NCBI GenBank assembly: GCA_045536365.1 | Contig: JAZSNL010000018.1 | Span: 69,470-133,469, forward strand | Length of the DNA: 64,000 bases | Source: JAZSNL01 sp045536365 | GTDB lineage: Bacteria; Bacillota_I; Bacilli_A; ML615J-28; CAG-313 | Reading direction: 5' to 3' | Shown here: one piece after another, positions 1-8,026 of the stretch | Layout: every line of letters begins with the position of its first letter | Numbering within the stretch: the stretch's first letter is position 1 | Notes under the pieces: generated by a model | Told to the model about the DNA's origin: nothing | Database searches by the model: none | The model's input: only the letters and a program-made list of their open reading frames with translations | Translations under genes and position numbers: made by a program

Positions 1-2
1 GA

Positions 3-1979
3 TATTTAATTGTAAGTTTAATAATGATATTTATTATCCAAGGATTAAACTTTATATCACCATTAATTGTAAAAACCTTACTTGATGATTATATTATGGG
101 AATTGAATATAACTGGGTAGAAGTAAGTGAAGAAGATGATTACACAGTTAATTATAATAATCACTTATATAAACAAGAAAGATATTTAGATGAAAATGAT
201 AATATTATTAAAGATGTGAGTATTTTCTTATATGAATCAAAAGTTTACTTTGTTGATGAAAAAATAGAAAGTGGTCAAAAAGAAATTATTGACAATAAAT
301 TAATCATCACAAACAATCAAACATCATATTCATATGATATATTAGCTTTATCATCAAATGAAATATATAAATTCTATAATCCAATGTTATATTCAATAAT
401 AATAATTATTATTATTCTATTTGTTAAATCAGTACTTACAATTCTTTGTAACTTCATACAACAAATGTGTACAAACAGATGTATCAATAGAATAGTAATG
501 GAAGAAAGATTAAAAGGAATGAAAGCAATAGAAAGACTACCTATTGCCGAATTTGAAAAAGAACCAGCGGGAAAAACAGCTAACAGAATAACACGAGATG
601 TAGATGGTATGTTAATAATGTATCGCCAAATATTAAATCTATTCTTCTCCGCAATCCTTTCATTCGTTCTTGCATATGTTGGAATGTTCTATTTAGATGT
701 AAAACTAGCTTTATTAACATTACTATTCTATCCATTTGTTTTCATTTGGATTAAATTATTCTTAAAAGCATTAAAGAAAATTGCAGAAAAAGTAAATGAA
801 TCAAGTAGTATGTTAACATCTAAAATAAATGAAATTATTAATGGAATAAACATCCTTCAAATATTTAACTTTAAATCAAAAACAATCAAAGAATTTAATG
901 AAATAAATGAAGAATATAGAACCGAACAACTAAAAGATGCAAAACTAAGTTTAGTAGGCGGATGGAACATGTTAAATGTTCTACGCGGATTAATAACAAC
1001 ATTTATCATTGCTTACTTTGGATTCCAGTACACAAGCGTTGGAGGAATCGTTGTAACAGCAGGGCTAGTATATGCTTATAATGAATATATTTTAAAACTT
1101 GTTGAACCAGTAAATATAATATTTACTCAGATCAGCGCATTCCAAAATTCTCACGTTCAAGTAAGAAGATATCATAAATTAATTGAAGCTAATCTTGAAC
1201 CATATGATAAAAATCACATTGAAAGATATAAAGGAAAAATTAAATTTGATAATATCTGGTTTAGCTATGTTGAAAATAACTATGTTTTAAAAGGAGTAAC
1301 ATTTGATATTGAACCAGGTCAAATGATTGGACTCGTTGGTCATACAGGAAGTGGTAAAAGTTCATTAATCAATCTTTTATTAAGATTTTATGATATTGAT
1401 AATGAATTAAGTGGTAATATTTATGTTGATGATATGGATATTTCAACAATTGAAAAAAGAACATATCGTGAACATATTGGAATTGTTTTACAAGAACCAG
1501 TTTTATTTAAAGGAACAATTGCTTCAAATATTAAATTTGGTAAAGATGTATCAGATGAAGAAGTGGAAAATGTTTTAAAAATGCTTGGTGGACAAAAAAT
1601 TATTGATAAATTCCCTGAAGGAATTAATCAAAAGATTACTAGATCAGGATTAAATATGAGCGCAGGTGAAAAACAATTAATTTCACTTGCAAGAGTTCTA
1701 ATTCATGACCCTAGTATCTTAATAATGGATGAAGCAACTTCACACATTGATTTAGAAACTGAAGAAATGGTAAAGAATGCTTTAAAAATAGTTTCAAAAA
1801 ATAGAACTGTTATTGTCATAGCACACCGATTATCTACTATCTTTGATGCGGATAAAATAATCGTATTAGATCATGGATTAAAAGTAGAAGAAGGAAAACA
1901 TACAGAACTAGTTAAACAAAACGGGGTATATGCTAATATTTATCGTTCACAGACTGCAAATATAAATAAAAAAATTTAA
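3..1979 (+). CDS. ABC exporter half, BmrD/YheH-like (5' partial)
   Basis: Membrane ABC exporter subunit that would pump a hydrophobic substrate using ATP. The frame is open to the left edge and the codons before the first ATG (position 24) already read as transmembrane helix 1, so the true start lies outside the window. Numbering from that ATG: TM1 up to about residue 20, then an extracytoplasmic insert (about 28-115), TM2 onward, then the NBD with Walker A GHTGSGKSS (about 439-447), signature MSAGEKQ and Walker B IMDEATS with catalytic Glu (about 570). A roughly 90-residue insert between TM1 and TM2 is known from BmrD (YheH), the canonical half of the BmrC/BmrD heterodimer; a BmrC-like partner would be expected just upstream. 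The substrate is unknown. Confidence 0.9.
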   Translation, partial: YLIVSLIMIFIIQGLNFISPLIVKTLLDDYIMGIEYNWVEVSEEDDYTVNYNNHLYKQERYLDENDNIIKDVSIFLYESKVYFVDEKIESGQKEIIDNKLIITNNQTSYSYDILALSSNEIYKFYNPMLYSIIIIIIILFVKSVLTILCNFIQQMCTNRCINRIVMEERLKGMKAIERLPIAEFEKEPAGKTANRITRDVDGMLIMYRQILNLFFSAILSFVLAYVGMFYLDVKLALLTLLFYPFVFIWIKLFLKALKKIAEKVNESSSMLTSKINEIINGINILQIFNFKSKTIKEFNEINEEYRTEQLKDAKLSLVGGWNMLNVLRGLITTFIIAYFGFQYTSVGGIVVTAGLVYAYNEYILKLVEPVNIIFTQISAFQNSHVQVRRYHKLIEANLEPYDKNHIERYKGKIKFDNIWFSYVENNYVLKGVTFDIEPGQMIGLVGHTGSGKSSLINLLLRFYDIDNELSGNIYVDDMDISTIEKRTYREHIGIVLQEPVLFKGTIASNIKFGKDVSDEEVENVLKMLGGQKIIDKFPEGINQKITRSGLNMSAGEKQLISLARVLIHDPSILIMDEATSHIDLETEEMVKNALKIVSKNRTVIVIAHRLSTIFDADKIIVLDHGLKVEEGKHTELVKQNGVYANIYRSQTANINKKI

Positions 1980-2019
1980 TCATGTCAAATTCTAACAAAT
2001 TATGACATTACAGTTATGA

Positions 2020-2107
2020 TATAATATTATTGTATTTCAAATTTATTCATATGTGAAATACGCCCTTTCCTTTTTGTAGTCACTCATTGAAAAATGAGTG
2101 ATTTTTT
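2020..2107 (+). ncRNA. candidate small structured RNA (orphan promoter to terminator)
   Basis: An extended -10 promoter (TGATATAAT, 2017-2025) sits with no ORF after it. It is followed by a stem (GTATTTCA 2032-2039 with TGAAATAC 2054-2061), a pyrimidine-rich linker (CGCCCTTTCCTTTTT, 2061-2075) and a terminator-like hairpin (2080-2101, GAAA loop) with a T run. The pyrimidine linker could pair with purine-rich ribosome binding sites. It may simply be the 3' end of the ABC operon plus a leader; no known RNA family was recognised. Confidence 0.35.
2080..2107 (+). terminator. intrinsic terminator after the ABC gene or small RNA
   Basis: Nine-pair stem TCACTCATT/AATGAGTGA with a GAAA loop followed by six T. 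Almost the same stem recurs at 2196-2220. Confidence 0.75.
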
Positions 2108-2195
2108 AAAAAATTTATTTCGCTACAAATTTCGACAAATTTTTTTATTTTAGTTTGATATACTATTAGTGTAAAAGTTTTTTTCATTCATTTCA

Positions 2196-2226
2196 GGTCA
2201 CTCATTAAAAATGAGTGACCCTTTCT
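2196..2226 (+). terminator. second hairpin with the same stem
   Basis: Eleven-pair stem GGTCACTCATT/AATGAGTGACC with an AAA loop. The core is identical to the hairpin 116 bases upstream, but the tail (CTTTCTTT) is a poor T tract, so it may be a weak terminator, an attenuator or a protein site. It lies just before the DUF4062 remnant. Confidence 0.5.
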
Positions 2227-2246
2227 TTATATTTATTAAACAAAAT

Positions 2247-2915
2247 ATGAAAAATTATATTGTTTTATATCAAGTGCTTTTAAAGATATGCAGCTAGAAA
2301 GAGACCTAATGAAAAGAATTGTTATGCTAACGATTAATCAAGAATTAATGAAATACGGAATAAGTATGCAATGTATTGATTTAAGATGGGGAATAGATAC
2401 TAGGAATCTTTCTATAATAGAAGGTCAACATAAAGTTTTAAGTTCATATTATAGTGAAATCAAAAAAAGCCGTCCTTATTTTATATCATTTATAGGAGAC
2501 TACTATGGTTATACATCTGATAAAAATACTAAAAAAAGTATAACTGAATTAGAAATTGATTACGCAAGAGAATTATATGAAGATCATTCAAAAATTCTTT
2601 TTTGTATAAAAAAAGAAGGAAATTCAACAGAAGAATCAGAAAATAAAGAACGCTTAATTAAATTAAAAAATAAAACAAAAGAAGGATATAGAAATAAAAA
2701 TCGAATAATTAATATGATTATCAATATTCTAAAGAAAAAGAAAAAAATAACGAAATTTCTGTTAGTGTTTGATAAAAAATCAATATAACAAGAGGAAAAA
2801 TTCGTTAAACAAGAATCATTAAAAAGTTTGAATTTATATCAAAAACATATGAAAAGAAGGATATTAATCTGCAATTTTCATTTAATGCTCATATTATTTA
2901 TTCATATTTTTATAA
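2247..2915 (+). pseudogene. DUF4062 (TIR-like) gene remnant, frameshifted
   Basis: The longest open frame (2288-2788, 166 residues) contains ERDLMK, the DUF4062 hallmark DLRWG and PYFISFIGDYYGY followed by TELEIDYA. Upstream in that frame the sequence reads FISSAFKD, the usual DUF4062 N-terminus, but has no start codon. The ATG at 2247 (MKNYIV) is one base out of frame; one extra T in the run at 2263-2266 would fuse the two into a normal N-terminus. After about residue 110 the frame loses resemblance, and a separate frame near 2790-2915 reads EEKFVKQESLKSLNLYQ and then stops. DUF4062 domains usually sit at the N-terminus of NACHT/STAND proteins. This looks like a decaying conflict gene; a homopolymer sequencing error could explain only the first shift. 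Confidence 0.65.
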
Positions 2916-2966
2916 GCTAAAGGTTATACTTTGGATAAATTAGTAATACATTAAAATGAAAAAATA

Positions 2967-2998
2967 AAAACTGATATTTAGTTTAATATCAGTTTTTT
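2967..2998 (+). terminator. intrinsic terminator upstream of the methyltransferase promoter
   Basis: Stem AAAACTGATATT/AATATCAGTTTT around a TAGTTT loop, continued by six T. The T run is also the start of the 55-bp direct repeat. Confidence 0.8.
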
Positions 2999-3046
2999 GT
3001 TTTATTCTATACCTTTGACTTATTTGTTAAATTTTGTTATAATTTT
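2992..3046 (+). repeat. 55-bp direct repeat, copy 1 (terminator tail plus promoter)
   Basis: Matches 6895-6949 at 54 of 55 positions; the only difference is T at 3028 against A at 6931. The copies are 3,903 bp apart and bracket the methyltransferase/TIR cassette. Similarity continues weakly into the ribosome binding site (GAAAAGAGG against GAAAGAGG) and start codon. Confidence 0.9.
3015..3043 (+). promoter_or_regulatory. sigma-A promoter of the methyltransferase/TIR operon
   Basis: TTGACT, 17-base spacer, TATAAT, inside the direct repeat. The predicted transcript start is about 15-20 bases before the ribosome binding site of the methyltransferase. Confidence 0.8.
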
Positions 3047-3068
3047 GTTTGTGAAAAGAGGTTTTATT

Positions 3069-3974
3069 ATGAAAAACATTATAAACGAATTATTAAAACA
3101 AAGCTGTACTATTATGCATAAAACAGCAATTGATAAATGTTATAAAGACTATATGGATGAAAAGAATGGTTGTTCTTGGTATCATATGGCATGGCAATAT
3201 CTAAGAATATTAAATTGTGTATCAGCTCCGCAATGGCATGGAGATTTTTACGCAGTTGAGGTAATGAAAGAAATTAATAAAAAAGATAAACTTCATATTT
3301 TAATTTCTGGTACTGCTGATTATTCTTTGTTACACATTTTAATAACAACAGTAGTGAAATGTAATGTTTTAGTATCTATTGATATTCTTGATAAATGTCA
3401 AACTCCTCTTGAATTATGTAAATGGTATATTGATAATATTCAGGCATATTTAACTGAAGGGGAAAAAATAAATCTTCAAAATAATGTGACAATTAATTAT
3501 TTGTGTAAAGACTTATTTATCTTAGATGATATAGATAAATATGATATTATTTGTACTGACGCGTTCTTAACAAGATTTATTCATTATGAAGTACCAAGTG
3601 TATTACAAAAATGGCGTCAGTTATTAAAAGATAAGGGAAAAATTGTAACAACAGTTAGAATTCATGAAGTTAATAAAACTAAAAATTTATTTGATATCAC
3701 AAAAGACATTAGTTCTTTTATGAATAAAGTAAAAAGACGTTATGAAGAATATATTAAAAATGAAAAGTTTCCGATTTCTGAAAGTGAATTAACATATCTG
3801 GCATATAGATACATTGTTAGAATGAAAAGTAATAATTTAGGAAATGAAGAAAATATCAGTAAAATATTAAATGAATGCGGATTTAAACATACTCCTATTG
3901 TTCATACTGTTGAGGGTGAAATAGAAGAGACAAGATATTTGCATATTGTTAGTGAGGTAAGTAAAAATGATTAA
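3069..3974 (+). CDS. class I SAM-dependent methyltransferase (cassette gene 1)
   Basis: A 301-residue protein; the ATG at 3069 is chosen because GAAAAGAGG lies about 9 bases upstream and the longer frame would start inside the promoter. The central part has a Rossmann methyltransferase layout: LHILISGTADYSLL as a degenerate motif I, an acidic end of strand 2 (SIDIL), KYDIICTDAF as motif IV, and LKDKGKIVTTVRI as a late strand. The N-terminal 70 residues are Trp-rich (WYHMAWQYLRIL). The target molecule cannot be read from the sequence. Its end overlaps the next gene by 8 bases, implying coupled expression with the NTPase-TIR protein. The poor glycine motif leaves open that it binds but does not methylate. 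Confidence 0.75.
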   Translation: MKNIINELLKQSCTIMHKTAIDKCYKDYMDEKNGCSWYHMAWQYLRILNCVSAPQWHGDFYAVEVMKEINKKDKLHILISGTADYSLLHILITTVVKCNVLVSIDILDKCQTPLELCKWYIDNIQAYLTEGEKINLQNNVTINYLCKDLFILDDIDKYDIICTDAFLTRFIHYEVPSVLQKWRQLLKDKGKIVTTVRIHEVNKTKNLFDITKDISSFMNKVKRRYEEYIKNEKFPISESELTYLAYRYIVRMKSNNLGNEENISKILNECGFKHTPIVHTVEGEIEETRYLHIVSEVSKND

Positions 3975-6855
3975 TTCACTAGAGACACTATTAAATGAAT
4001 ATTTTAAAGATCGAATAATTAAACCAAAATTAGAAAAATTTTCTGATAATGACAAAGTTATTTTAAATTTATTTCCTGAATCAGAAGAAAAGAAGTCTAA
4101 ATGGGAAATAGATATATCAGTAAAATTATTAGCTGCAGCAATGGCAAGTAATGATGATAAAAATATTGATATTAATGTTTTTATCGAAGAAGTTGCAAAA
4201 AAAGCGATGCATAATTTTGGGATAAAAACAAAGGAAGATGAACTTGTTTTTTGGGACAAAAGAATTATTATCAATGGTGAAACAAAAAAAATAAATTTCC
4301 CAGAATATTTACTAGATAATGATATTATCTTTATCGAAGGCGAAAGTAAGTCAGGTAAAACTGTTATTGCAAAACAAATATGTAATCAAGAGATTTATTC
4401 AACAAAGAAGTTTTGGTTAGATTTTAACGGGGGAGTTGCTAACTTTAGTGAAATGTTAGTGGATTTGTTAACTACCACAGAAGATGAAAGCATTATTATT
4501 GTTTTGGATAATCTAGAGTGTTGTGGGGTTAATTTAGCTACTAAAATATACTCATTCTTTGCTTCTTTAGTAAAAGCTATTGTAAGAGCTGATCATAGTG
4601 AAGGGATAAACCTTATCGTAATTCAAAATAAAAATGCTAAGGTTTCTAATGATGCTTTAGATCATAATACATTGCGTTGGTCTAAAGACAAAACAATGAA
4701 AGAAGTTAAAGATATATCAATCAAAGCACAATCAGATAATGATATGTTATTAATTACTAATGCAAATGGCATTAAAAATAAAATTAATTTTAAAATAAGA
4801 ACTGCAGAGGAAAAAAGAATTTTATTTAAGATTGCTTTAATATCAAGTTATGGAGCAGAAGTAAGTATTAAAAAAGAAGAATGTGCTAAGGTAAGAGAAA
4901 TAATAAAAGATATAAGAGAAGGAATAAAATTATTTAACAATAAAAAAGTAACATTCTATGATGCAAGAACATCTTGTTTACTAATGACACATATTAAAAA
5001 CAATTATTGTGAGTTAGGTTTTGATGTTGCTTTTAATGGAAAAGATTTTGATATAGTGAGCAAAGATATTATTGATGAATATATAAGAGATGTAAATTTA
5101 TCATTAAATGATGCTGCAGCAATACTTGCAAACAACGCATACTTATATAGTAACGAAGATGAAAAAAACAACGCAATACGAGATTATGTTGAATTAATAC
5201 AAATGGCTCGTACATCTGTAGAAAAAATGATTGAAAAAGTAGAATCAGCAGATGGAATATGTAAACAATTTTTCGGTAATCACTTAGGTGCTATTTTATT
5301 TGCTGCAGAAGCCTTATCATCATACGCAAATGATGACTGGAGAGCACTTAACTCATGGCGAAAACTTGCAGACTACGTAAGAGATGTGTATTATATTGAA
5401 GGACAACGATTACCTGAAATTAGAGTAGGGAAAGAATCAATGGAAAAAACATTTAACGATTTTTATGCCGGTGAAAATGTTAACTCAATAAGAAATCAAA
5501 TAATTCTTCATAATGAAATATTAGATCGAAATAATACACCACTGGATATTAATCAAGTTTTAGAAGATGATTTAATAGATGATAAAATATTGTCTTATTG
5601 GTTATCACCTTATCAATTTAAAAACAGTAATGTAGATGATATTAATCGATTTTTTAATACTTATATTCTAGCATTATTATTTGAATTTGAAGTTACTGCT
5701 CCTACATCTGAATATGATAATGAAAGAGTAGAAAAATTATTTAAAAAGATAGAGTTAAATATCATTAATGAAGAAAATGAAAATTCTGCATATTTTTATC
5801 CAGCGAGAATTCCTTGGGTTAGTGCGAGAATGTTACTTGCATTAAACCTATATCCGAAAAATAGAAATTCAGGTATTAGAAATATAATAAGCAGATATAA
5901 AGTAAAATTATGTAATTGGCTAAAGAAATGCAGTAGCACATTCACTATTAAAGATAAAACATACCGATTCTGGGCACCAGGAACAGGTACTTGGAACGGT
6001 GTATTAGAAACTACAATGATGTGTACATTTGCTTTAAAAAATAATACAGTTAATGATTTACACTATGTAGAAGAAGGATTAAATTTCATTAATCATCAAG
6101 AATCAAATTGGTATACTCCTCAAACAATAGCTGATGGTATATGGGCATGTGAAACAATATGGCAAAGTCAAAACTTAAATAATAAAACATTTATTTTAGA
6201 ACAAGTTTCAAGACTAAAGAAACAATTAGATACGCTATTTGGTGGTAATTTAGAACTTACAAATAGTGAGGTTAAAGACGATAAGAGTTTAGGTGACTCT
6301 CATATCGCAAAAACTTTAATTTCACTTGTATTAGATTTACTACAAAGAAAAGTTAACTTTGAAAACATATTTGCAGATCATCGTAATATTATTGATATGA
6401 GTTCAAAAACAAAAGTATTCATTTCATTCCTAACTTCAACTGGACAACATGCCGCTGAAAAAATATATGATCATATTAAATCTAATAACAATTATTTACC
6501 ATATATTTATACTAAAGATATGAAAGCTGGTAATTGGCCTAAACAACTTAAGAATGCAATTGTACAATCAGATTATTATATTTTAATAATATCTAAAGAT
6601 GTCTTTAAATCAATTAATGTTTTAAACGAAGTAAAAGAAATGTTAAATTCTAATGCGCCTATTCTTCCTGTATTAGTAGATTCAATAGATTACATTGAAG
6701 AATTAGAAAAAATTGATAAAAACGTCTTTGGATTATCTTATTATAATAAGTTATTAGATATATTAAATAGTGAACAAACCAATAGGGTAAACTTTGATAG
6801 TAATAAGCCTGAATATGCTATTCAGTCTATTATGCATTATTGTAGAAAAGAGTAA
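3967..6855 (+). CDS. P-loop NTPase with C-terminal TIR domain (cassette gene 2)
   Basis: A 962-residue protein, probably cytosolic. Residues 1-115 are a helical region of unknown type; 119-230 hold a P-loop NTPase with Walker A GESKSGKT (125-132) and Walker B IIIVLDN (Asp181); about 330-790 form a long helical region with Trp-rich repeats (ARIPWVSARM, GTGTWNGVLE, ADGIWACETIW) resembling alpha/alpha-toroid folds; 814-960 are a TIR domain (VFISF, DMKAGNWPKQLKNAI, YYILIISKDVF, then Glu888 in NEVKEM at the place of the NADase glutamate). TIR proteins of this kind act in bacterial immunity by consuming NAD+ or making signal nucleotides. Whether this one does is inference. It has no close named family that I recognise and is coupled to the upstream methyltransferase. 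Confidence 0.75.
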   Translation: MINSLETLLNEYFKDRIIKPKLEKFSDNDKVILNLFPESEEKKSKWEIDISVKLLAAAMASNDDKNIDINVFIEEVAKKAMHNFGIKTKEDELVFWDKRIIINGETKKINFPEYLLDNDIIFIEGESKSGKTVIAKQICNQEIYSTKKFWLDFNGGVANFSEMLVDLLTTTEDESIIIVLDNLECCGVNLATKIYSFFASLVKAIVRADHSEGINLIVIQNKNAKVSNDALDHNTLRWSKDKTMKEVKDISIKAQSDNDMLLITNANGIKNKINFKIRTAEEKRILFKIALISSYGAEVSIKKEECAKVREIIKDIREGIKLFNNKKVTFYDARTSCLLMTHIKNNYCELGFDVAFNGKDFDIVSKDIIDEYIRDVNLSLNDAAAILANNAYLYSNEDEKNNAIRDYVELIQMARTSVEKMIEKVESADGICKQFFGNHLGAILFAAEALSSYANDDWRALNSWRKLADYVRDVYYIEGQRLPEIRVGKESMEKTFNDFYAGENVNSIRNQIILHNEILDRNNTPLDINQVLEDDLIDDKILSYWLSPYQFKNSNVDDINRFFNTYILALLFEFEVTAPTSEYDNERVEKLFKKIELNIINEENENSAYFYPARIPWVSARMLLALNLYPKNRNSGIRNIISRYKVKLCNWLKKCSSTFTIKDKTYRFWAPGTGTWNGVLETTMMCTFALKNNTVNDLHYVEEGLNFINHQESNWYTPQTIADGIWACETIWQSQNLNNKTFILEQVSRLKKQLDTLFGGNLELTNSEVKDDKSLGDSHIAKTLISLVLDLLQRKVNFENIFADHRNIIDMSSKTKVFISFLTSTGQHAAEKIYDHIKSNNNYLPYIYTKDMKAGNWPKQLKNAIVQSDYYILIISKDVFKSINVLNEVKEMLNSNAPILPVLVDSIDYIEELEKIDKNVFGLSYYNKLLDILNSEQTNRVNFDSNKPEYAIQSIMHYCRKE

Positions 6856-6865
6856 TTTAAAATTA

Positions 6866-6901
6866 AAAAACAAGAATAGTTATTTAATATTCTTGTTTTT
6901 T
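6866..6901 (+). terminator. intrinsic terminator of the TIR cassette
   Basis: Stem CAAGAATA/TATTCTTG (6871-6878 with 6888-6895), flanked by an A run and a T run. Its T run opens the second copy of the direct repeat. Confidence 0.8.
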
Positions 6902-6949
6902 GTTTTATTCTATACCTTTGACTTATTTGTAAAATTTTGTTATAATTTT
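6895..6949 (+). repeat. 55-bp direct repeat, copy 2 (terminator tail plus promoter)
   Basis: Partner of 2992-3046, 54/55 identical. Recombination between the copies would delete exactly 3,903 bp, removing both cassette genes and leaving one intact promoter in front of the P1 peptidase. Confidence 0.9.
6918..6946 (+). promoter_or_regulatory. sigma-A promoter of the P1 peptidase operon
   Basis: TTGACT, 17-base spacer, TATAAT; the same promoter sequence as in front of the cassette. Confidence 0.8.
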
Positions 6950-6968
6950 AACAATGAAAGAGGCTTAT

Positions 6969-8015
6969 ATGAAAAGATTAGTAAAAATAGGAAACTTTGA
7001 AACAGGTGTTAAAAATAATATTTGTGATGTTAAAGGTGTATTAGTAGGTAACTTAACTATTAATAATGAATATAATAAAACTGGACTTACAGTTGTTTTA
7101 CCTCATAATGGTAATATGTTTAAAGAAAAAGTTGTATCAGGTAGTTATGTTTATAATGGATTTGGTAAATCAATAGGATTAGTTCAAATAGAAGAATTAG
7201 GAACAATTGAAACACCAATTGTTTTAACTAATACATTAAATGTAGGAAAAGTAGCTGATGGATTAATTTCTTATATGTTGAAAGATAATCCAGAAATTGG
7301 CGTATCTACATCAATAATTAACTCATTAGTATTAGAATGTAATGATGGATCAATTAATCAAATTCAAAATAGATGTATTAATGAAGAAGATGTCATTAAT
7401 ACAATAAACAATGTAAAAGATGATTTTGAAGAAGGAAACATCGGAGCTGGTACAGGAATGAAGTGTCATGGATTTACTGGAGGTATTGGTTCTTCTTCAA
7501 GAATTGTTAATATTAACAATAAACAATATACAATTGGTGTATTAGTAAATTCTAATTTTGGTTCATCTAATGGTAAAGATTTAATATTTAAAGGACGTGC
7601 ACTTGGAGAACTAATAAAAGATTATAATTTAAAACAAGAAGAAGATAAAGGAAGTATCATTATTATTATCGGAACTGATGCACCACTAGACTCAAGACAA
7701 TTAAAAAGACTTGCAAGAAGAGCAGAACTTGGCGTAGGAAGAACTGGATCTTATGGTGGAAATGGTAGTGGAGACATTATAGTTGCTTTTTCAACAGAAA
7801 ATAAAGTTAATCATTATGCAAATGAATCAGAAGAAAAAATCGTTAGATTTTCTGATTCATTCATTAATCCTTTATTTAAAGCAACTGTTGACGCAACAGA
7901 AGAAGCAATTTTAAATTCAATGTTACATGGAAAATCAATAACAAGTTATAATGGAAATCATTATAAATCATTAATTGAATATAAATCATTATATGATGAT
8001 TTATTAGAAAAATAA
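6969..8015 (+). CDS. P1 family (S58) peptidase, DmpA-like
   Basis: A 348-residue aminopeptidase/amidase of the DmpA/BapA type, an N-terminal nucleophile family that splits itself before a catalytic serine. Seen: NNICDVKGVLVGN near the N-terminus, PIVLTNTLNVG, GAGTGMKCHGFTGGIGSSSR in the middle, and GGNGSGDIIVAFST, where the Ser near residue 267 is the likely nucleophile and cleavage point. The ATG at 6969 is chosen over 6954 because AAAGAGG (6956-6962) would be its ribosome binding site. The family acts on N-terminal D- or beta-amino acid peptides. It is coupled to a D-aminopeptidase gene, which suggests joint use of D-amino-acid peptides, perhaps wall-derived. Confidence 0.88.
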   Translation: MKRLVKIGNFETGVKNNICDVKGVLVGNLTINNEYNKTGLTVVLPHNGNMFKEKVVSGSYVYNGFGKSIGLVQIEELGTIETPIVLTNTLNVGKVADGLISYMLKDNPEIGVSTSIINSLVLECNDGSINQIQNRCINEEDVINTINNVKDDFEEGNIGAGTGMKCHGFTGGIGSSSRIVNINNKQYTIGVLVNSNFGSSNGKDLIFKGRALGELIKDYNLKQEEDKGSIIIIIGTDAPLDSRQLKRLARRAELGVGRTGSYGGNGSGDIIVAFSTENKVNHYANESEEKIVRFSDSFINPLFKATVDATEEAILNSMLHGKSITSYNGNHYKSLIEYKSLYDDLLEK

Positions 8016-8026
8016 TGGAGGATAAT

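Noticed and set aside
2288..2788. A 166-residue intact gene starting at ATG 2288
   Set aside because: The conserved DUF4062 start (FISSAFKD) lies upstream of that ATG in the same frame, without a start codon, and the 3' end is broken, so it is better read as a pseudogene.
3867..4274. Minus-strand ORF of 135 codons
   Set aside because: Antisense to the junction of the two cassette genes, Ser/Leu-rich shadow translation, no ribosome binding site.
2992..6949. Transposon bounded by inverted repeats
   Set aside because: The bracketing repeats are direct, contain promoters, and no transposase, integrase or resolvase reading frame lies between them.
6794..7000. Short + strand ORF across the end of the TIR gene
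   Set aside because: It runs through the terminator and the repeat promoter; no coding character.
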